The notes: generated by a model from the letters alone, not told the origin. Positions 17,110 to 27,701 are shown, counted from the stretch's first letter. The stretch: 64,000 nucleotides of DNA from Achromobacter deleyi (GCF_016127315.1 NZ_CP065997.1:4402001-4466000); one strand, 5' to 3'. Made by a program: numbers and translations.

Positions 17110-17149
17110 GCCGGCGCCAGGACGCGTCCGGCGGCGTCCTGGCGCCGGC
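17110..17149. terminator. 16-bp perfect hairpin after the kinase-like gene
   Basis: GCCGGCGCCAGGACGC (17110-17125) and its exact complement (17134-17149) enclose an 8-base loop. It lies 60 bases after the kinase-like gene and 75 bases before the next gene on the same strand. Without a T-run it is a candidate Rho-assisted terminator or mRNA stabiliser. Confidence 0.45.
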
Positions 17150-17224
17150 GCGCGCTTCCGATAAGATACCGGCCATGCACGGCGCCGCCATTGCGGCCGC
17201 GCGCCGGTTTTTCGGAGCACAACG

Positions 17225-18160
17225 ATGCTGGATGCGAGCCTGGAACCCCGTTTGGAATTCGTCACCTGCGCCAGCCCGGCGGGCTTGCACCGCATGGCTT
17301 ACTGGGAATGGGGCGATCCGGCCAATGACCGGGTGCTGGTGTGCGTCCACGGCCTGACCCGAAGCGGGCGCGATTTCGATACGCTGGCCCGGCGCCTCGC
17401 GGGGCAGTTCCGCGTGGTCTGCCCGGACGTGGTCGGGCGCGGCCGCTCGGACTGGCTGGTCAACCCGGCGTTCTATACCGTGCCGCAATACGTGTCCGAC
17501 ATGGCGACCCTGGTGGCGCGGCTGCGTCCGGCCACGCTGGCGTGGGTCGGCACTTCGATGGGCGGGCTGATCGGCCTGGGGCTGGCCGGCGCCGCCGCGT
17601 TCGCGCGGGCCATGCTGCCGCTGCGCTCGCATGCCGGCATGTTGCCGCCGCAGGACGGCCTGCGGCTGTCGAAGCTGGTGCTCAATGACGTCGGCCCGCG
17701 CCTGGAGACCGGCGCGCTGGCCCGCATCGGGCAGTACGTGGGCGAGCCCGGCGCGTTCGGTTCGTTCGCCGACGCGGTGGCGGCCATGCGCGCCAATTCC
17801 GAGACCTTCGGTCCGCACACGGATGCGCAGTGGGATCACCTGGCGCGCTTCGTCTATCCCGAGCAGGGCGGGCAGTGGGTCAAGCACTACGACCTGACGC
17901 TGGCGCAGCCGATGGCGCTGCAGACCGGCGACGAGCTGGCCGCCGGCGAGCAGATTCTGTGGCGCTCGTATGACGCGGTGGACTGCCCGATCCTGATCGT
18001 GCGCGGCGAGCAGTCGGACCTGCTGACGCGGACCACCGTCGACGAAATGCGCCAGCGCAATCCGCGCGCCCAGGTCTACGAAGTGGCCGGCGTCGGCCAT
18101 GCGCCGACGCTGATGGCCGACGACCAGGTCAAGACGGTGGCGGACTTCCTGCTGGCGTGA
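17225..18160 (+). CDS. Alpha/beta hydrolase
   Basis: The 311-residue hydrolase has the oxyanion stretch VLVCVHGLTRSGRDF, the nucleophile elbow WVGTSMGGLIGLGLAG (Ser about residue 115), and the acid and histidine in the C-terminal part (PILIVRGEQSDLL, GVGHAPTLM). No signal peptide is visible, so it is cytoplasmic. GGAGCAC precedes the ATG. The substrate is not predictable. It is followed by a PHP phosphoesterase gene 149 bases further on the same strand; a functional link is not evident. Confidence 0.9.
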   Translation: MLDASLEPRLEFVTCASPAGLHRMAYWEWGDPANDRVLVCVHGLTRSGRDFDTLARRLAGQFRVVCPDVVGRGRSDWLVNPAFYTVPQYVSDMATLVARLRPATLAWVGTSMGGLIGLGLAGAAAFARAMLPLRSHAGMLPPQDGLRLSKLVLNDVGPRLETGALARIGQYVGEPGAFGSFADAVAAMRANSETFGPHTDAQWDHLARFVYPEQGGQWVKHYDLTLAQPMALQTGDELAAGEQILWRSYDAVDCPILIVRGEQSDLLTRTTVDEMRQRNPRAQVYEVAGVGHAPTLMADDQVKTVADFLLA

Positions 18161-18309
18161 TGGCCGCCCGCGGCGCATGCGGCGCCGCCCGTGGTGGCTT
18201 GCCGGGTAGCCGCGCGCGGCGGCCCGTTCGCCACCGTGTCCGCCATATTGGGGACGCCGCCGGCCGGCGGCGCTACCCAGGGGGACGGGGCTTCTCTACA
18301 ATAGGCTTC

Positions 18310-19155
18310 ATGAAACCGTCCGCTCTCAACATCGATCTGCATTGCCATTCCACTGTCTCGGACGGCGCCCTGGCGCCGCGCGACGTGGCGCAGCGCGCGC
18401 ACGCCAACGGCGTCGATGTCTGGGCCCTGACCGACCACGATGAAGTCGGCGGCCTGGCCGAGGCCGCGGCCATGGCGGCCGAGCTGGGCATGCGCTTTGC
18501 CACCGGCGTCGAGATCTCGGTGACCTGGGCGGGCCTGACGGTGCACATCGTCGGCTTGCGTTTCGATCCGTCCAACACGGCGCTGGTCGAAGGCCTGCGC
18601 AAGACGCGCTCGGGCCGCGCCGACCGCGCCCGCCGCATCGGTGAGCGCCTGGCCGAGATGGGCATGCCCGGCGCCTACGAAGGCGCGCTGCCGTTCGCCG
18701 GCAATCCGGAATTGATCAGCCGCACGCACTTCGCGCGCTATCTGGTCGAGGCCGGTTATTGCCCCGACGTGCAGGCCGTCTTCACCAAGCACCTGGGCGA
18801 TGATCGCCCCGGCCACGTGCCCATGCAATGGGCCACGTTGGCCGAAGCGGTGGGCTGGATCCGTGGCGCGGGCGGCATCGCCGTCATCGCGCACCCGGGG
18901 CGCTACAAATACACGCCGCTGCAGTTCGCCGCGCTGTTCGACGAATTCCTGCAACTGGGGGGCGTGGGCATCGAGGTCAATACCGGCAGCCACACCGTGG
19001 AAGAGGCGCGGCAATACGCCGACGTCGCGCGCCGCTATGGTTTCCTGGCCTCGCGCGGTTCCGACTTCCACAGCCCCAAGGAAAGCCGCATGGACCTGGG
19101 CCGGCTGCCGCCGCTGCCGTCCGATCTGAAGCCGGTCTGGCACGACTGGTTCTAG
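18310..19155 (+). CDS. PHP-domain phosphoesterase (RNase AM / nucleoside bisphosphatase type)
   Basis: The 281-residue metal-dependent phosphoesterase shows the PHP motifs in order: IDLHCHSTVSDG, ALTDHDEVGG, FATGVEISVTW, VIAHPGRYKY and a closing SRGSDFHSP. Length and motif spacing fit the YciV/TrpH group. Characterised members hydrolyse 3',5'-nucleoside bisphosphates or trim RNA 5' ends. The frame is open upstream to 18157, but the ATG at 18310 gives the family start. greB follows 82 bases later, and the two may be cotranscribed. Confidence 0.9.
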   Translation: MKPSALNIDLHCHSTVSDGALAPRDVAQRAHANGVDVWALTDHDEVGGLAEAAAMAAELGMRFATGVEISVTWAGLTVHIVGLRFDPSNTALVEGLRKTRSGRADRARRIGERLAEMGMPGAYEGALPFAGNPELISRTHFARYLVEAGYCPDVQAVFTKHLGDDRPGHVPMQWATLAEAVGWIRGAGGIAVIAHPGRYKYTPLQFAALFDEFLQLGGVGIEVNTGSHTVEEARQYADVARRYGFLASRGSDFHSPKESRMDLGRLPPLPSDLKPVWHDWF

Positions 19156-19237
19156 GCGCCGCGCCGCCTGGCTTGTGGCACGGCGCGTCCGTGCCGTCCC
19201 TTGAACTGACTGATTGCGCGCCCGAGGCGCTGCCGCC

Positions 19238-19789
19238 ATGAACAAAGCATTTGTCAAAGAATCCGACAACGAGGACGACGACGACCTGCCGCAGGCCCAG
19301 GCCCTGCCGGCCGGCACCAAGAACTACATGACGCCGGAAGGCTATGAGCGCCTGCGCGGCGAGCTGACGCACCTGATGAACGTGGAACGGCCGTCGGTGG
19401 TGCAGGTGGTGTCGTGGGCGGCGTCCAATGGCGACCGTTCCGAGAATGGCGATTATCTCTATGGCAAGAAGCGCCTGCGCGAGATCGACCGCCGCATGCG
19501 CTTCCTGACCAAGCGGCTGGACATCGCCGAGGTGGTCGACCCGGCCGCCCAGCCCAACCGCGACCAGATCTTCTTCGGCGCCACGGTGCTGTATTCCGAC
19601 AAGGCGGGCGAGGACCACACCGTCACCATCGTCGGCGTGGACGAGGCCGAGCCGCTGGCCGGCAAGATCAGCTGGATCTCGCCGGTGGCGCGGGCGCTGA
19701 TCAAGGCGCGGGAAGGCGACACGGTGGTGCTGCGCACGCCGGGCGGGGTCGAGGAGCTGGACATCCTGGAAGTGCGCTACCCGGAGTAG
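19238..19789 (+). CDS. greB: Transcription elongation factor GreB
   Basis: The 183-residue factor rescues backtracked RNA polymerase by stimulating cleavage of the nascent RNA. After an acidic leader (ESDNEDDDDLP) comes the coiled-coil hairpin with its acidic tip in SNGDRSENGDYLYGKKRLRE, then R-R-M-R-F-L-T-K-R-L, and the C-terminal FKBP-like domain (GKISWISPVARALIKAREGD, GDTVVLRTPGG). Length and the Y-L-Y-G-K-K-R-L-R-E-I-D-R-R-M-R-F-L wording identify GreB rather than GreA. Confidence 0.95.
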   Translation: MNKAFVKESDNEDDDDLPQAQALPAGTKNYMTPEGYERLRGELTHLMNVERPSVVQVVSWAASNGDRSENGDYLYGKKRLREIDRRMRFLTKRLDIAEVVDPAAQPNRDQIFFGATVLYSDKAGEDHTVTIVGVDEAEPLAGKISWISPVARALIKAREGDTVVLRTPGGVEELDILEVRYPE

Positions 19790-19881
19790 CGCCGGGCGCG
19801 GCGCCGGGAACACGGGCGCCAGAAAGCGCCCAAAAGAAAGCACCCCAAAGAAAACACTGAAAAAGCGAACGCCGAAAAGGT

Positions 19882-19912
19882 GACGGGCGCCGGCTTGTGG
19901 CCGGCGCCCGTC
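19882..19912. terminator. 12-bp hairpin between greB and the TRAP operon end
   Basis: GACGGGCGCCGG and CCGGCGCCCGTC enclose a 7-base loop, followed on the plus strand by TTT. It lies between the convergent greB and dctP ends. The rest of the 229-base gap contains short A-rich stretches and no gene. Confidence 0.6.
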
Positions 19913-20018
19913 TTTGGTGGGCGGGATCTGACGTCCCTGCCTCGGTGGGCGGCTTGCGCCGCCCGTTCCCCTGGGGCTTGCTGCTTGTTCGGTTGGCTTG
20001 CTGTCCTTGTCGGCGGGA

Positions 20019-21050
20019 TTATTTCTTGCGGGCGGCGATGGACTTCTCGGCCAGGTTGACCAGGTCTTCGCCGATCTGCTTCTTCCACTTGTCGTAGACG
20101 GGCTGGGTGACCTTGGCGAAGGCGTCATGCTCGGCCGGGCTCAGCGAGGTCACGGTGACGCCGTGGCCCTCGATCTCCTTGAGCAGCGACGGATCCTCGG
20201 GCGTGACGCCCTTGCGCGCGATCACGATCTGCTGCTTGCCGGCGTCCAGCGCGGCCTGGCGCACGATGTCGCGGTCCTTTTCCGACCACGAATTCCAGAC
20301 CTCGCGGTTGACCACGAAGATCAGCGGATCGGCCACGTAGTTCCACAGCGTCAGGTATTTCTGGCCCACGGTGTAGAGCTTGGAGCCGGTGTAGATCGAC
20401 AGCGGGTTTTCCTGGCCGTCGACCGCGCCGCTGGCCAGCGCGGGCTGGGCGTCGGCCCAGCTCATCTGCGTCGGGTTGGCGCCGAGCGCGGTGAACGTGT
20501 CGATGTACAGCGGCGAGCCGACCACGCGCAGCTTCATGCCCTTCATGTCCTCGGGCCGCTTGATCTCGCGCTTGGAGTTGCTGAGCTGGCGGTAGCCGTT
20601 CTCGCCCCAGGCCAGCGGCACCACGCCGGCCTTCTCGATCAGCTTGAACATTTCCTTGCCCACGTCGCCCTGCACCAGCGCGTCGATGGCGGCGTAGTCC
20701 GGCATCAGGAAGGGCAGCGAGAACAGGTTGAGCTGCTTGACCTGCGGCGACCAGTTGATGGTCGAGCCCACGGCCATGTCGATCACGCCCTGGCGGATGG
20801 CGGTGAATTCGCGGGTCTGGTCGCCTTGCACCAGCGACGTGCCGGGGTAGACCTTGATGTTGATGCGGCCCTGGGTGCGCTCGCGCACCAGGTTCGACCA
20901 GATCTCGGCGCCCTGGCCCCACGGGAAGGTGGTGCCGACGACGATGGAGAGCTTGTATTCGGACTTGTAGTTCTGCGCCTGCGCGGCCGCGGGAATGGCG
21001 GCGACGGTGGCGGCGCACAGGGCGGCGCCGATCAGCTTGCGGAAATTCAT
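20019..21050 (-). CDS. dctP: TRAP transporter periplasmic solute-binding protein
   Basis: The 343-residue DctP-family protein has a Sec signal peptide (MNFRKLIGAALCAATVAAIP, cut after AAAQA). The fold is recognised by LSIVVGTTFPWGQGAEIW, NIKVYPGTSLVQGDQ, MKGMKLRVVGSP (with the substrate-gripping arginine) and DGQENPL. It binds an organic acid or related solute in the periplasm and delivers it to the DctQM membrane pair. GAGAGGAGA precedes the ATG at 21050. It is the last gene of a dctQ-dctM-dctP operon, 74 bases after dctM. The ligand is not identifiable. Confidence 0.95.
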   Translation of the reverse strand: MNFRKLIGAALCAATVAAIPAAAQAQNYKSEYKLSIVVGTTFPWGQGAEIWSNLVRERTQGRINIKVYPGTSLVQGDQTREFTAIRQGVIDMAVGSTINWSPQVKQLNLFSLPFLMPDYAAIDALVQGDVGKEMFKLIEKAGVVPLAWGENGYRQLSNSKREIKRPEDMKGMKLRVVGSPLYIDTFTALGANPTQMSWADAQPALASGAVDGQENPLSIYTGSKLYTVGQKYLTLWNYVADPLIFVVNREVWNSWSEKDRDIVRQAALDAGKQQIVIARKGVTPEDPSLLKEIEGHGVTVTSLSPAEHDAFAKVTQPVYDKWKKQIGEDLVNLAEKSIAARKK

Positions 21051-21124
21051 GTTGCGTCTCCTCTCTTTGCGGGTCTGTCTGTTGTTGTCATGAATGCATG
21101 CCGGGCGGGTTGCGTCCGGTCCCC

Positions 21125-22423
21125 TCAATAGCCCAGCTTGTGCGGCAGCCACAGCGCCAGCTGCGGGAACACCAGCACCGCCACCAGCACCAGGAACATC
21201 GCGCCCAGCAGCCACACCACCCAGCGCACCGTCGATTCCATCGGCACGCGCGCGATGCGGCACGACACCATCAGGTTGACCGCCAGCGGCGGGGTGAACT
21301 GGCCCAGCGCCACCTTCAGCGTCAGGATCACGCCGAACCACACCGGGTCCCAGTTGTAGGCCTTGGCGATCGGCATCAGCAGCGGCACGAAGATCAGGAA
21401 GATGGAGATGCCGTCCAGGAACATGCCGACGGTCATCAGCAGCAAAATCAGCAGCGCCAGCACGCCCCATTCGCCCAGCCCGGAATTGACGATGGCGTGG
21501 GTGATCGGGTCGATCACGCTGAGCGTGGACAGGGCCCAGGCGAAGATGCCGGCCAGCGTCACCACCAGCATGATCACGGCCGACAGCTCGGCCGCCTCGC
21601 GCAGGATCACGTACAGGTCGCGCAGCTTGATGGTGCGGTGGATGCACATGCCCACGAACAGACCGTAGAACACCGCCACCACGGCCGCCTCGGTGGGCGT
21701 GAACCAGCCCATGCGCATGCCGCCCAGGATCAGCACCGGCGCGGCCAGGCCCCACGAGGCCTCGCGCAGGCTCTTCCAGAACGGCGGACGCGGCAGGTGC
21801 GCTTCCAGCATGCCCATCTTGTGCTTGCGCGACAGCCACACGGCCGGCACGATCAGCGCCAGGCCGGCCAGGATGCCGGGCACCATGCCGGCGGCGAACA
21901 GCGCCGGCACCGAAGCCTCGGGCACCAGCACCGAATAGATGATGAAGGCCACCGAGGGCGGAATCAGGATGTCGGTGGCCGCGCCCGCCGCCACCACCGA
22001 CGCCGAGAACGGGCCCGGGTAGCCGGCGCGCGACATGGCCGTGATCATCACCGCGCCCACGGCCGCGGCGCAGGCCGGGCCGGAGCCCGAGATGCCGCCC
22101 AGGAACATGGCCACGGCGATCGACACCAGCGGCAGCATGCCCGGGCCGCGCCCGACGATGGCGATGGCGAAATCCACCAGCCGCTTGGCCACGCCGGAAC
22201 GATCGAAGATGGAGCCGACCAGCACGAACATCGGAATCGCCAGCAGCGGATACTTGGCCAGCCCGGCGTAGAAGTTCTGCGGCACGGTCAACAGGCCATA
22301 CCAGGGCGTGTCCAGGTTGGACAGCACGATGGCCACGGTGCCGCCGATGCCCAGCGCCACGCCGACCGGCACGCCGATCAGCATCAGCGCGATGAAGACC
22401 GCGAACAGGATGCCGGCGATCAT
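21125..22423 (-). CDS. dctM: TRAP transporter large permease subunit
   Basis: The 432-residue inner-membrane protein has about 12 hydrophobic helices. It starts [20 protein letters not shown] and carries typical family text: LLAIPMFVLVGSIFDRSGVA, MFLGGISGSGPACAAAVGA and SLREASWGLAAPVLILGG. It uses the sodium gradient to move the solute delivered by DctP. The start codon at 22423 overlaps the dctQ stop by four bases (ATGA), showing translational coupling. The frame is open upstream, but only this ATG gives the family N-terminus. Confidence 0.95.
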   Translation of the reverse strand: MIAGILFAVFIALMLIGVPVGVALGIGGTVAIVLSNLDTPWYGLLTVPQNFYAGLAKYPLLAIPMFVLVGSIFDRSGVAKRLVDFAIAIVGRGPGMLPLVSIAVAMFLGGISGSGPACAAAVGAVMITAMSRAGYPGPFSASVVAAGAATDILIPPSVAFIIYSVLVPEASVPALFAAGMVPGILAGLALIVPAVWLSRKHKMGMLEAHLPRPPFWKSLREASWGLAAPVLILGGMRMGWFTPTEAAVVAVFYGLFVGMCIHRTIKLRDLYVILREAAELSAVIMLVVTLAGIFAWALSTLSVIDPITHAIVNSGLGEWGVLALLILLLMTVGMFLDGISIFLIFVPLLMPIAKAYNWDPVWFGVILTLKVALGQFTPPLAVNLMVSCRIARVPMESTVRWVVWLLGAMFLVLVAVLVFPQLALWLPHKLGY

Positions 22424-22971
22424 GCCTGGCCTCCGTCGGCCTTGGGCAGCGGCGCTTTCCACAGGCGCCGCAGCGTGCCCAGCGTGCGCAGCGAGATGGC
22501 CGCGGCCATCACCGGCAGCCAGATCGAATACCACCAGGTCGGCACGCCGATGGCGGGCGAGGTTTCTTCATAGATGTACTCGTCGGCCACCAGCTTGACC
22601 GATAGCACCGTCAGCAGCACGAAGAACCCCAGCACGCAGGTGTTGGAGATCAGCGCCATGATGCGCTGGCGCCGCGGCGAACCGTTGTCGGCCAGGATCT
22701 CGATGCGGATGTGGTGGTTGCGCACGAAGGCCACGGAGCCGCCGGCCATGGTCAGCACGATCAAGAGGAACACCGAGATTTCCTCGGTCCAGGCGAACGA
22801 CTGGTCGGTGAAGTAGCGCACCAGCACGTTCAGGAAGGTAATCAGCGCCAATGCCGCCAGCAGGATCACGGCCAGCCAGTCCTCGATGGCCAGCGGCACT
22901 TTCACGGCGGGGTCTGCTTCGGCGGGGATGATCGGTTCGACAGGCTCGGCGGGGGCTTCGGGGCGTGACAT
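22420..22971 (-). CDS. dctQ: TRAP transporter small permease subunit
   Basis: The 183-residue protein has four predicted transmembrane helices: [40 protein letters not shown], a third around [19 protein letters not shown], and [17 protein letters not shown] proline/glutamate-rich cytoplasmic N-terminus of about 30 residues precedes them. The R-Y-F-T-x-x-S-F-A-W-T-E-E motif is typical of DctQ. It is the first gene of the operon, divergent from purL across a 365-base gap. Confidence 0.93.
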   Translation of the reverse strand: MSRPEAPAEPVEPIIPAEADPAVKVPLAIEDWLAVILLAALALITFLNVLVRYFTDQSFAWTEEISVFLLIVLTMAGGSVAFVRNHHIRIEILADNGSPRRQRIMALISNTCVLGFFVLLTVLSVKLVADEYIYEETSPAIGVPTWWYSIWLPVMAAAISLRTLGTLRRLWKAPLPKADGGQA

Positions 22972-23336
22972 GTGAGGCAACGGCCAGCGCGGCGGGGCGC
23001 TTTCCAGGTATGAGGTCGCTGCATCCTACCGTCGGGGCGAGAGGGTGGGTGTTCGTGTTTTCCCGCGCTGCGGTATGGGTGCAACATGGTGCGTCGCAAT
23101 ACGCCGGCCGCGCGGGCCGGGTCTGCACGGCTCATAACCCGCGACAGCGGCAGGGATTTAAGCGCCATATTGCTGTGCAGCAGGTCGGACGTTGCGTCGC
23201 GGAATTCTTTTGTAACAATGGCCGAAGCAGGACGAATTCGGGCCAGATCGGGACGCGGGTGTGCTTCCGTCCGGGAAAACCCGCCAAGCGGGGTAAAATC
23301 CTCGTTTTGCTTCCTTCCTTATACGGCGCCCGCATC
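22972..23336. other. Gene-free divergent gap between dctQ and purL
   Basis: This 365-base gap must hold the promoters of both the TRAP operon and purL. An AT-richer patch near 23155-23225 is the best place for them, but no promoter or operator could be assigned with confidence. No coding region, RNA gene or strong hairpin was seen. Confidence 0.4.
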
Positions 23337-26300
23337 GTGTCCCTTGTTCAGCATCTGCCTGGTTCCTCCGTCCTGTCCTCCTTTCGTCGTGACCGCCTGC
23401 TGGCGCAATTGAAGGAAGCCGGCCTGCCGGTGGCCGACATTTCCGCCCGCTACGAGCACTTCGTCAGCACCGACGCCGCCCTGACGGCCGAGCAGCAGCA
23501 GCACCTGACCCAATTGCTGGACTACGGCACGCCCGCCACCGGCGAGGCGCCGGCCAAGAGCCTGGCGCTGCTGGTGATCCCGCGCCTGGGCACGATCTCG
23601 CCGTGGGCCAGCAAGGCCACCGACATCGCCCACAACTGTGGCCTGTCGGCCGTGCACCGCATCGAACGCGGCGTGCGCTACGTCATCACCCCCGAACGCG
23701 GCCTGCTGGGCGCCAAGTCGTTCGACGCCGACATGCTGGCGCGCGCGGCCGACTGCCTGCACGACCGCATGACCGAAACCGTGGTCGACGCCGGCTTCGA
23801 CGGCCAGGCGCTGTTCCAGCCGCTGGCCGGCAAGCCGATGCGCACCGTCGACGTGCAGGTGCGTGGCGCCGCCGCGCTGGTCGAGGCCAACGTCAGCCTG
23901 GGCCTGGCGCTGTCCGACGATGAAATCGAATACCTGGCCCAGTCGTTCACCGACCTGGGCCGCGATCCCACCGACGTCGAACTGATGATGTTCGCGCAGG
24001 CCAACAGCGAACATTGCCGCCACAAGATCTTCAACGCCCAGTGGGTAATCGACGGCCAGGAACAGCCCAACACGCTGTTCGGCATGATCCGCGCCACCCA
24101 CAAGGCCCAGCCCGAAGGCACCGTGGTCGCGTACTCGGACAACGCCGCCATCATGGCCGGCGGCCCGGCGCAGCGCTTCCAGGCCGGCGTGCCGGGCGTG
24201 ACCGGCGAGGGCGTCGACGGCGCCAGGTACATCCGCCGCGACACCACCGTGCACACCCTGATGAAGGTCGAGACGCACAACCACCCGACCGCGATCGCGC
24301 CGTTCCCCGGCGCCTCGACCGGCGCCGGCGGCGAAATCCGCGACGAAGGCGCCACCGGCCGCGGCTCCAAGCCCAAGGCCGGCCTGACCGGCTTCACCGT
24401 CTCGCATCTGCGCTTCGACGACGCCACGCAGCCCTGGGAAGCCGATCACCACGGCCTGCCGGACCGCATCGCCACGCCGCTGTCCATCATGATCGACGGC
24501 CCCATCGGCGGCGCCGCCTTCAACAACGAATTCGGCCGTCCCAACCTGCTGGGCTATTTCCGTTCGTTCGAGCAGACCGCCGGCGGCACGCGCTGGGGCT
24601 ACCACAAGCCCATCATGATCGCGGGCGGCCTGGGCAGCATCGACGCCGGCCTGACCCACAAGGACGTGATTCCCCCCGGCGCGCTGCTGATCCAGCTGGG
24701 CGGCCCGGGTTTCCGCATCGGCATGGGCGGCGGCGCCGCCTCCAGCATCAGCATGGGCAGCAACTCGGCCGAACTCGATTTCGACTCGGTCCAGCGCGGC
24801 AACCCTGAACTGGAACGCCGCGCCCAGGAAGTCATCGACCGCTGCTGGCAGCAGGCCGAGAACAACCCCATCATCGCCATCCATGACGTCGGCGCGGGCG
24901 GCCTGTCCAACGCCTTCCCGGAACTGGTGAACGACGCCGGCCGTGGCGCCATCTTCGATCTCAAGCGCGTGCCGCTGGAAGAATCCGGCCTGTCGCCCGC
25001 CGAGATCTGGAGCAATGAATCGCAGGAACGCTACGTCCTGTCGATCCTGCCGCAGGACCTGGAACGCTTCGACGCCATCGCCCGCCGCGAACGCTGTCCC
25101 TACGCGGTGGTGGGCGTGGCCACCGAAGAACGCCAGTTGCGCGTGGTCGACGGCGAGGGCCTGCCCGGCCTGGACACGATCCGTCCGCAAGGCGAGGCCG
25201 AAGTGCGCCCGGTCGACGTGCCGATCGACGTCATCCTGGGCAAGCCGCCGCGCATGACGCGCGACGTGCGCCGCCTGCCCGGCGTGTCCGAGCCGCTCGA
25301 CCTGGCCGGCATCGACCTGACCGAAGCCGCCTACCGCGTGCTGCGCCACCCCACCGTGGCCAACAAGTCGTTCCTCATCACCATCGGCGACCGCACCGTC
25401 GGCGGCCTCTCCAGCCGCGACCAGATGGTCGGCCCGTGGCAGGTGCCGGTGGCCGACTGCGCCGTCACCCTGGCCGACTACCAGGGCTTCCGCGGCGAAG
25501 CCATGGCGATGGGCGAACGCACCCCGATCGCCATGCTGAACGCGCCGGCCTCCGGCCGCATGGCCGTGGCCGAGGCCCTGACCAACCTGGCCGCCGCCGA
25601 CGTGGCGCGCCTGGAAGACATCAAGCTGTCCGCCAACTGGATGGCCGCCTGCGGCGTCGACGGCCAGGACGCCGCGCTGTACGACACCGTGTCGGCCGTC
25701 AGCGAGCTGTGCCAGGCCGCCGGCCTGTCGATCCCGGTGGGCAAGGATTCCCTGTCCATGAAGACGTCCTGGGAACAGGACGGCGAGCAGCGCCAGGTGG
25801 TGGCGCCGGTGTCGCTGATCGTCACGGCCTTCGCGCCGGTCGGCGACGTGCGCGCCAGCCTCACGCCGCAATTGCGCACCGACGCCGGCGACAGCGTGCT
25901 GATCCTGGTCGACCTGGGCCGAGGCCTGCACCGCATGGGCGGCTCGATCCTGGCGCAGACCTACAACCAGGTCGGCGAGACCGTGCCGGACATCGATTCG
26001 CCGGAAGCCCTGCGCGCCTTCTTCATCACCATCCGCACGCTGGCCGAAGCCGGCACCATCCTGGCCTACCACGACCGTTCGGACGGCGGCCTGTTCGCCA
26101 CCCTGGTCGAAATGGCCTTCGCCGGCCGCACCGGCATCTCGGTCAACCTGGACATGCTGACCTTCGACCCGCAATCGGCTGATTGGGGCGACTACAAGAT
26201 CCGTCCGGAACAGGTGGCGGTGCAGCGCGACGAACTGACGCTCAAGGCGCTGTTCGCGGAAGAAGCCGGCGCCGTCATCCAGGTGCCGGCCGCCCAGCGC

Positions 26301-27386
26301 GACGCCGTCATGCAGGTGCTGCGCGGCGCCGGCCTGTCGGCCCACTCGCACGTCATCGGCGGCCTGAACGGCGGCGACGAGATCGAGTTCTACCGCGACG
26401 GCAAGAAGGTCTGGGGCCAGCCGCGCGCCGACCTCGGCCGCGCCTGGAGCGAAGTGTCCTACCGCATCATGGCGCGCCGCGACAACCCCGCTTGCGCCCA
26501 GGCCGAGCTGGACGTCTGGAACGACACGCAGGACCCGGGCATGAGCCCCAACGTGGCCTTCGACCCGCAGGAAGACGTGGCCGCGCCGTTCATCAACAGC
26601 GGCAAGCGTCCGCGCGTGGCGATCCTGCGCGAGCAGGGCTGCAACAGCCAGGTGGAAATGGGCTGGGCCTTCGACACCGCCGGCTTCGACGCGGTCGACG
26701 TGCACATGACCGACCTGCTGTCGGGCCGCGTCGACCTGGCGCAGGTGCAGGGCCTGGTGGCCGTGGGCGGCTTCAGCTACGGCGACGTGCTGGGCGCCGG
26801 CGAGGGCTGGGCCCGCACCATCCGCTTCAATAGCAAGCTGTCGGATCAGTTCGCGGCGTATTTCGCCCGTCCCGACACCTTCGCGCTGGGCGTGTGCAAC
26901 GGCTGCCAGATGATGGCCGCGCTGGCCCCGATGATCCCGGGCGCCGAGCACTGGCCGCGCTTCACCCGCAACCTGTCGGAGAAGTACGAGGCGCGCCTGT
27001 CGCTGGTCGAGCTGGCCAAGTCGCCGTCGATCTTCTTTGCCGGCATGGAAGGCGCCCGTATTCCGGTCGCCGTGGCGCACGGCGAAGGCTATGCCGACTT
27101 CTCGCAGCAGGGCGATGCCGGCCGCGTGCTGACGGCGGCGCGCTACATCGACAACCGCGGCAACGCCACCGAGGCCTATCCGTTCAACCCGAACGGCAGC
27201 CCGGGCGGCCTGACGTCCGTCACCACCGCCGACGGCCGTTTCACCGTGATGATGCCGCACCCGGAACGCGTGACCCGCAACGTCATGATGTCGTGGGCGC
27301 CCGAGAAGTGGGGCAACGCCGATAGCGGCGGCCAGTTCAGCCCGTGGATGCGTATCTTCCGCAACGCGCGCGCCTGGCTGAAATAA
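23337..27386 (+). CDS. purL: Phosphoribosylformylglycinamidine synthase
   Basis: The 1,349-residue single-chain enzyme converts FGAR, glutamine and ATP to FGAM in purine synthesis. Visible parts in order are the N-terminal PurS-like domain ([20 protein letters not shown]), the linker, and the first ATP-binding half with [35 protein letters not shown] and [14 protein letters not shown]. The second half contains [18 protein letters not shown]. The C-terminal glutaminase has its cysteine in [12 protein letters not shown] and its His/Glu near MMPHPERV. The start is a GTG at 23337, with S-L-V-Q-H-L-P-G matching the family start. No clear Shine-Dalgarno is seen. Confidence 0.97.
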   Translation: MSLVQHLPGSSVLSSFRRDRLLAQLKEAGLPVADISARYEHFVSTDAALTAEQQQHLTQLLDYGTPATGEAPAKSLALLVIPRLGTISPWASKATDIAHNCGLSAVHRIERGVRYVITPERGLLGAKSFDADMLARAADCLHDRMTETVVDAGFDGQALFQPLAGKPMRTVDVQVRGAAALVEANVSLGLALSDDEIEYLAQSFTDLGRDPTDVELMMFAQANSEHCRHKIFNAQWVIDGQEQPNTLFGMIRATHKAQPEGTVVAYSDNAAIMAGGPAQRFQAGVPGVTGEGVDGARYIRRDTTVHTLMKVETHNHPTAIAPFPGASTGAGGEIRDEGATGRGSKPKAGLTGFTVSHLRFDDATQPWEADHHGLPDRIATPLSIMIDGPIGGAAFNNEFGRPNLLGYFRSFEQTAGGTRWGYHKPIMIAGGLGSIDAGLTHKDVIPPGALLIQLGGPGFRIGMGGGAASSISMGSNSAELDFDSVQRGNPELERRAQEVIDRCWQQAENNPIIAIHDVGAGGLSNAFPELVNDAGRGAIFDLKRVPLEESGLSPAEIWSNESQERYVLSILPQDLERFDAIARRERCPYAVVGVATEERQLRVVDGEGLPGLDTIRPQGEAEVRPVDVPIDVILGKPPRMTRDVRRLPGVSEPLDLAGIDLTEAAYRVLRHPTVANKSFLITIGDRTVGGLSSRDQMVGPWQVPVADCAVTLADYQGFRGEAMAMGERTPIAMLNAPASGRMAVAEALTNLAAADVARLEDIKLSANWMAACGVDGQDAALYDTVSAVSELCQAAGLSIPVGKDSLSMKTSWEQDGEQRQVVAPVSLIVTAFAPVGDVRASLTPQLRTDAGDSVLILVDLGRGLHRMGGSILAQTYNQVGETVPDIDSPEALRAFFITIRTLAEAGTILAYHDRSDGGLFATLVEMAFAGRTGISVNLDMLTFDPQSADWGDYKIRPEQVAVQRDELTLKALFAEEAGAVIQVPAAQRDAVMQVLRGAGLSAHSHVIGGLNGGDEIEFYRDGKKVWGQPRADLGRAWSEVSYRIMARRDNPACAQAELDVWNDTQDPGMSPNVAFDPQEDVAAPFINSGKRPRVAILREQGCNSQVEMGWAFDTAGFDAVDVHMTDLLSGRVDLAQVQGLVAVGGFSYGDVLGAGEGWARTIRFNSKLSDQFAAYFARPDTFALGVCNGCQMMAALAPMIPGAEHWPRFTRNLSEKYEARLSLVELAKSPSIFFAGMEGARIPVAVAHGEGYADFSQQGDAGRVLTAARYIDNRGNATEAYPFNPNGSPGGLTSVTTADGRFTVMMPHPERVTRNVMMSWAPEKWGNADSGGQFSPWMRIFRNARAWLK

Positions 27387-27392
27387 AAGGAG

Positions 27393-27545
27393 CCCCCACG
27401 CTGCGCGCTTCGCGCTTGCTGCCCCCCGAGGGGGCTGCCTCGCCTTGGGGCGGCCCGGCGGCGAGGCGCGCCCCCACGCTGCGCGCTTCGCGCTTGCTGC
27501 CCCCGAGGGGGCTGCCTCGCCTTGGGGCGGCCCGGCGGCGAGGCG
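27393..27545. repeat. Two tandem copies of a 78-bp GC-rich intergenic repeat
   Basis: Copy 1 is 27393-27470 and copy 2 is about 27471-27545. Both begin CCCCCACGCTGCGCGCTTCG and end near GGCGGCGAGGCG. They differ by one C in a C-run and by two bases at the junction. Each copy contains two inverted repeats (CCCCC/GGGGG around GA, and GCCTCGCC with GGCGAGGC), so the transcript can fold strongly. It lies straight after purL and before its terminator. I recall similar dispersed elements in Alcaligenaceae intergenic regions, but that needs a search. Confidence 0.85.
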
Positions 27546-27572
27546 GCCATTCTTGCTGGCTTGATGCAAAAG

Positions 27573-27603
27573 AGCCCCACCGGAATCGGTGGGGCTTTTT
27601 TTT
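27573..27603 (+). terminator. Rho-independent terminator after purL
   Basis: AGCCCCACCG, loop GAAT and CGGTGGGGCT form a perfect 10-bp stem followed by an eight-T run. An A-run before the stem also allows some function on the other strand. It ends the purL transcript downstream of the tandem repeat. Confidence 0.93.
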
Positions 27604-27674
27604 GCACGCCGGCAGTGCGCGGCGGCCACGACCGCTAACGAGGGTAATAGTCGGTTGTAACCCAATGAGATATT

Positions 27675-27701
27675 TAACTTTTCATTGCAATAAGCCGTAA
27701 A
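27675..27701 (+). promoter_or_regulatory. Sigma-28 (FliA) promoter of the chemoreceptor gene
   Basis: TAAC, exactly 15 bases, then GCCGTAAA (27694-27701) closely match the FliA consensus TAAA-N15-GCCGATAA. The site ends 55 bases before the chemoreceptor start codon. Both the spacing and the nature of the downstream gene support the call. Confidence 0.8.

Noticed and set aside
19790..20018. Small gene in the A-rich stretch after greB
   Set aside because: Open frames here have no ribosome binding site or recognisable product, and a terminator hairpin occupies the middle.
27393..27545. CRISPR-like direct repeats
   Set aside because: There are only two copies, directly adjacent without spacers, each 75-78 bases with internal hairpins, and no cas gene is nearby.
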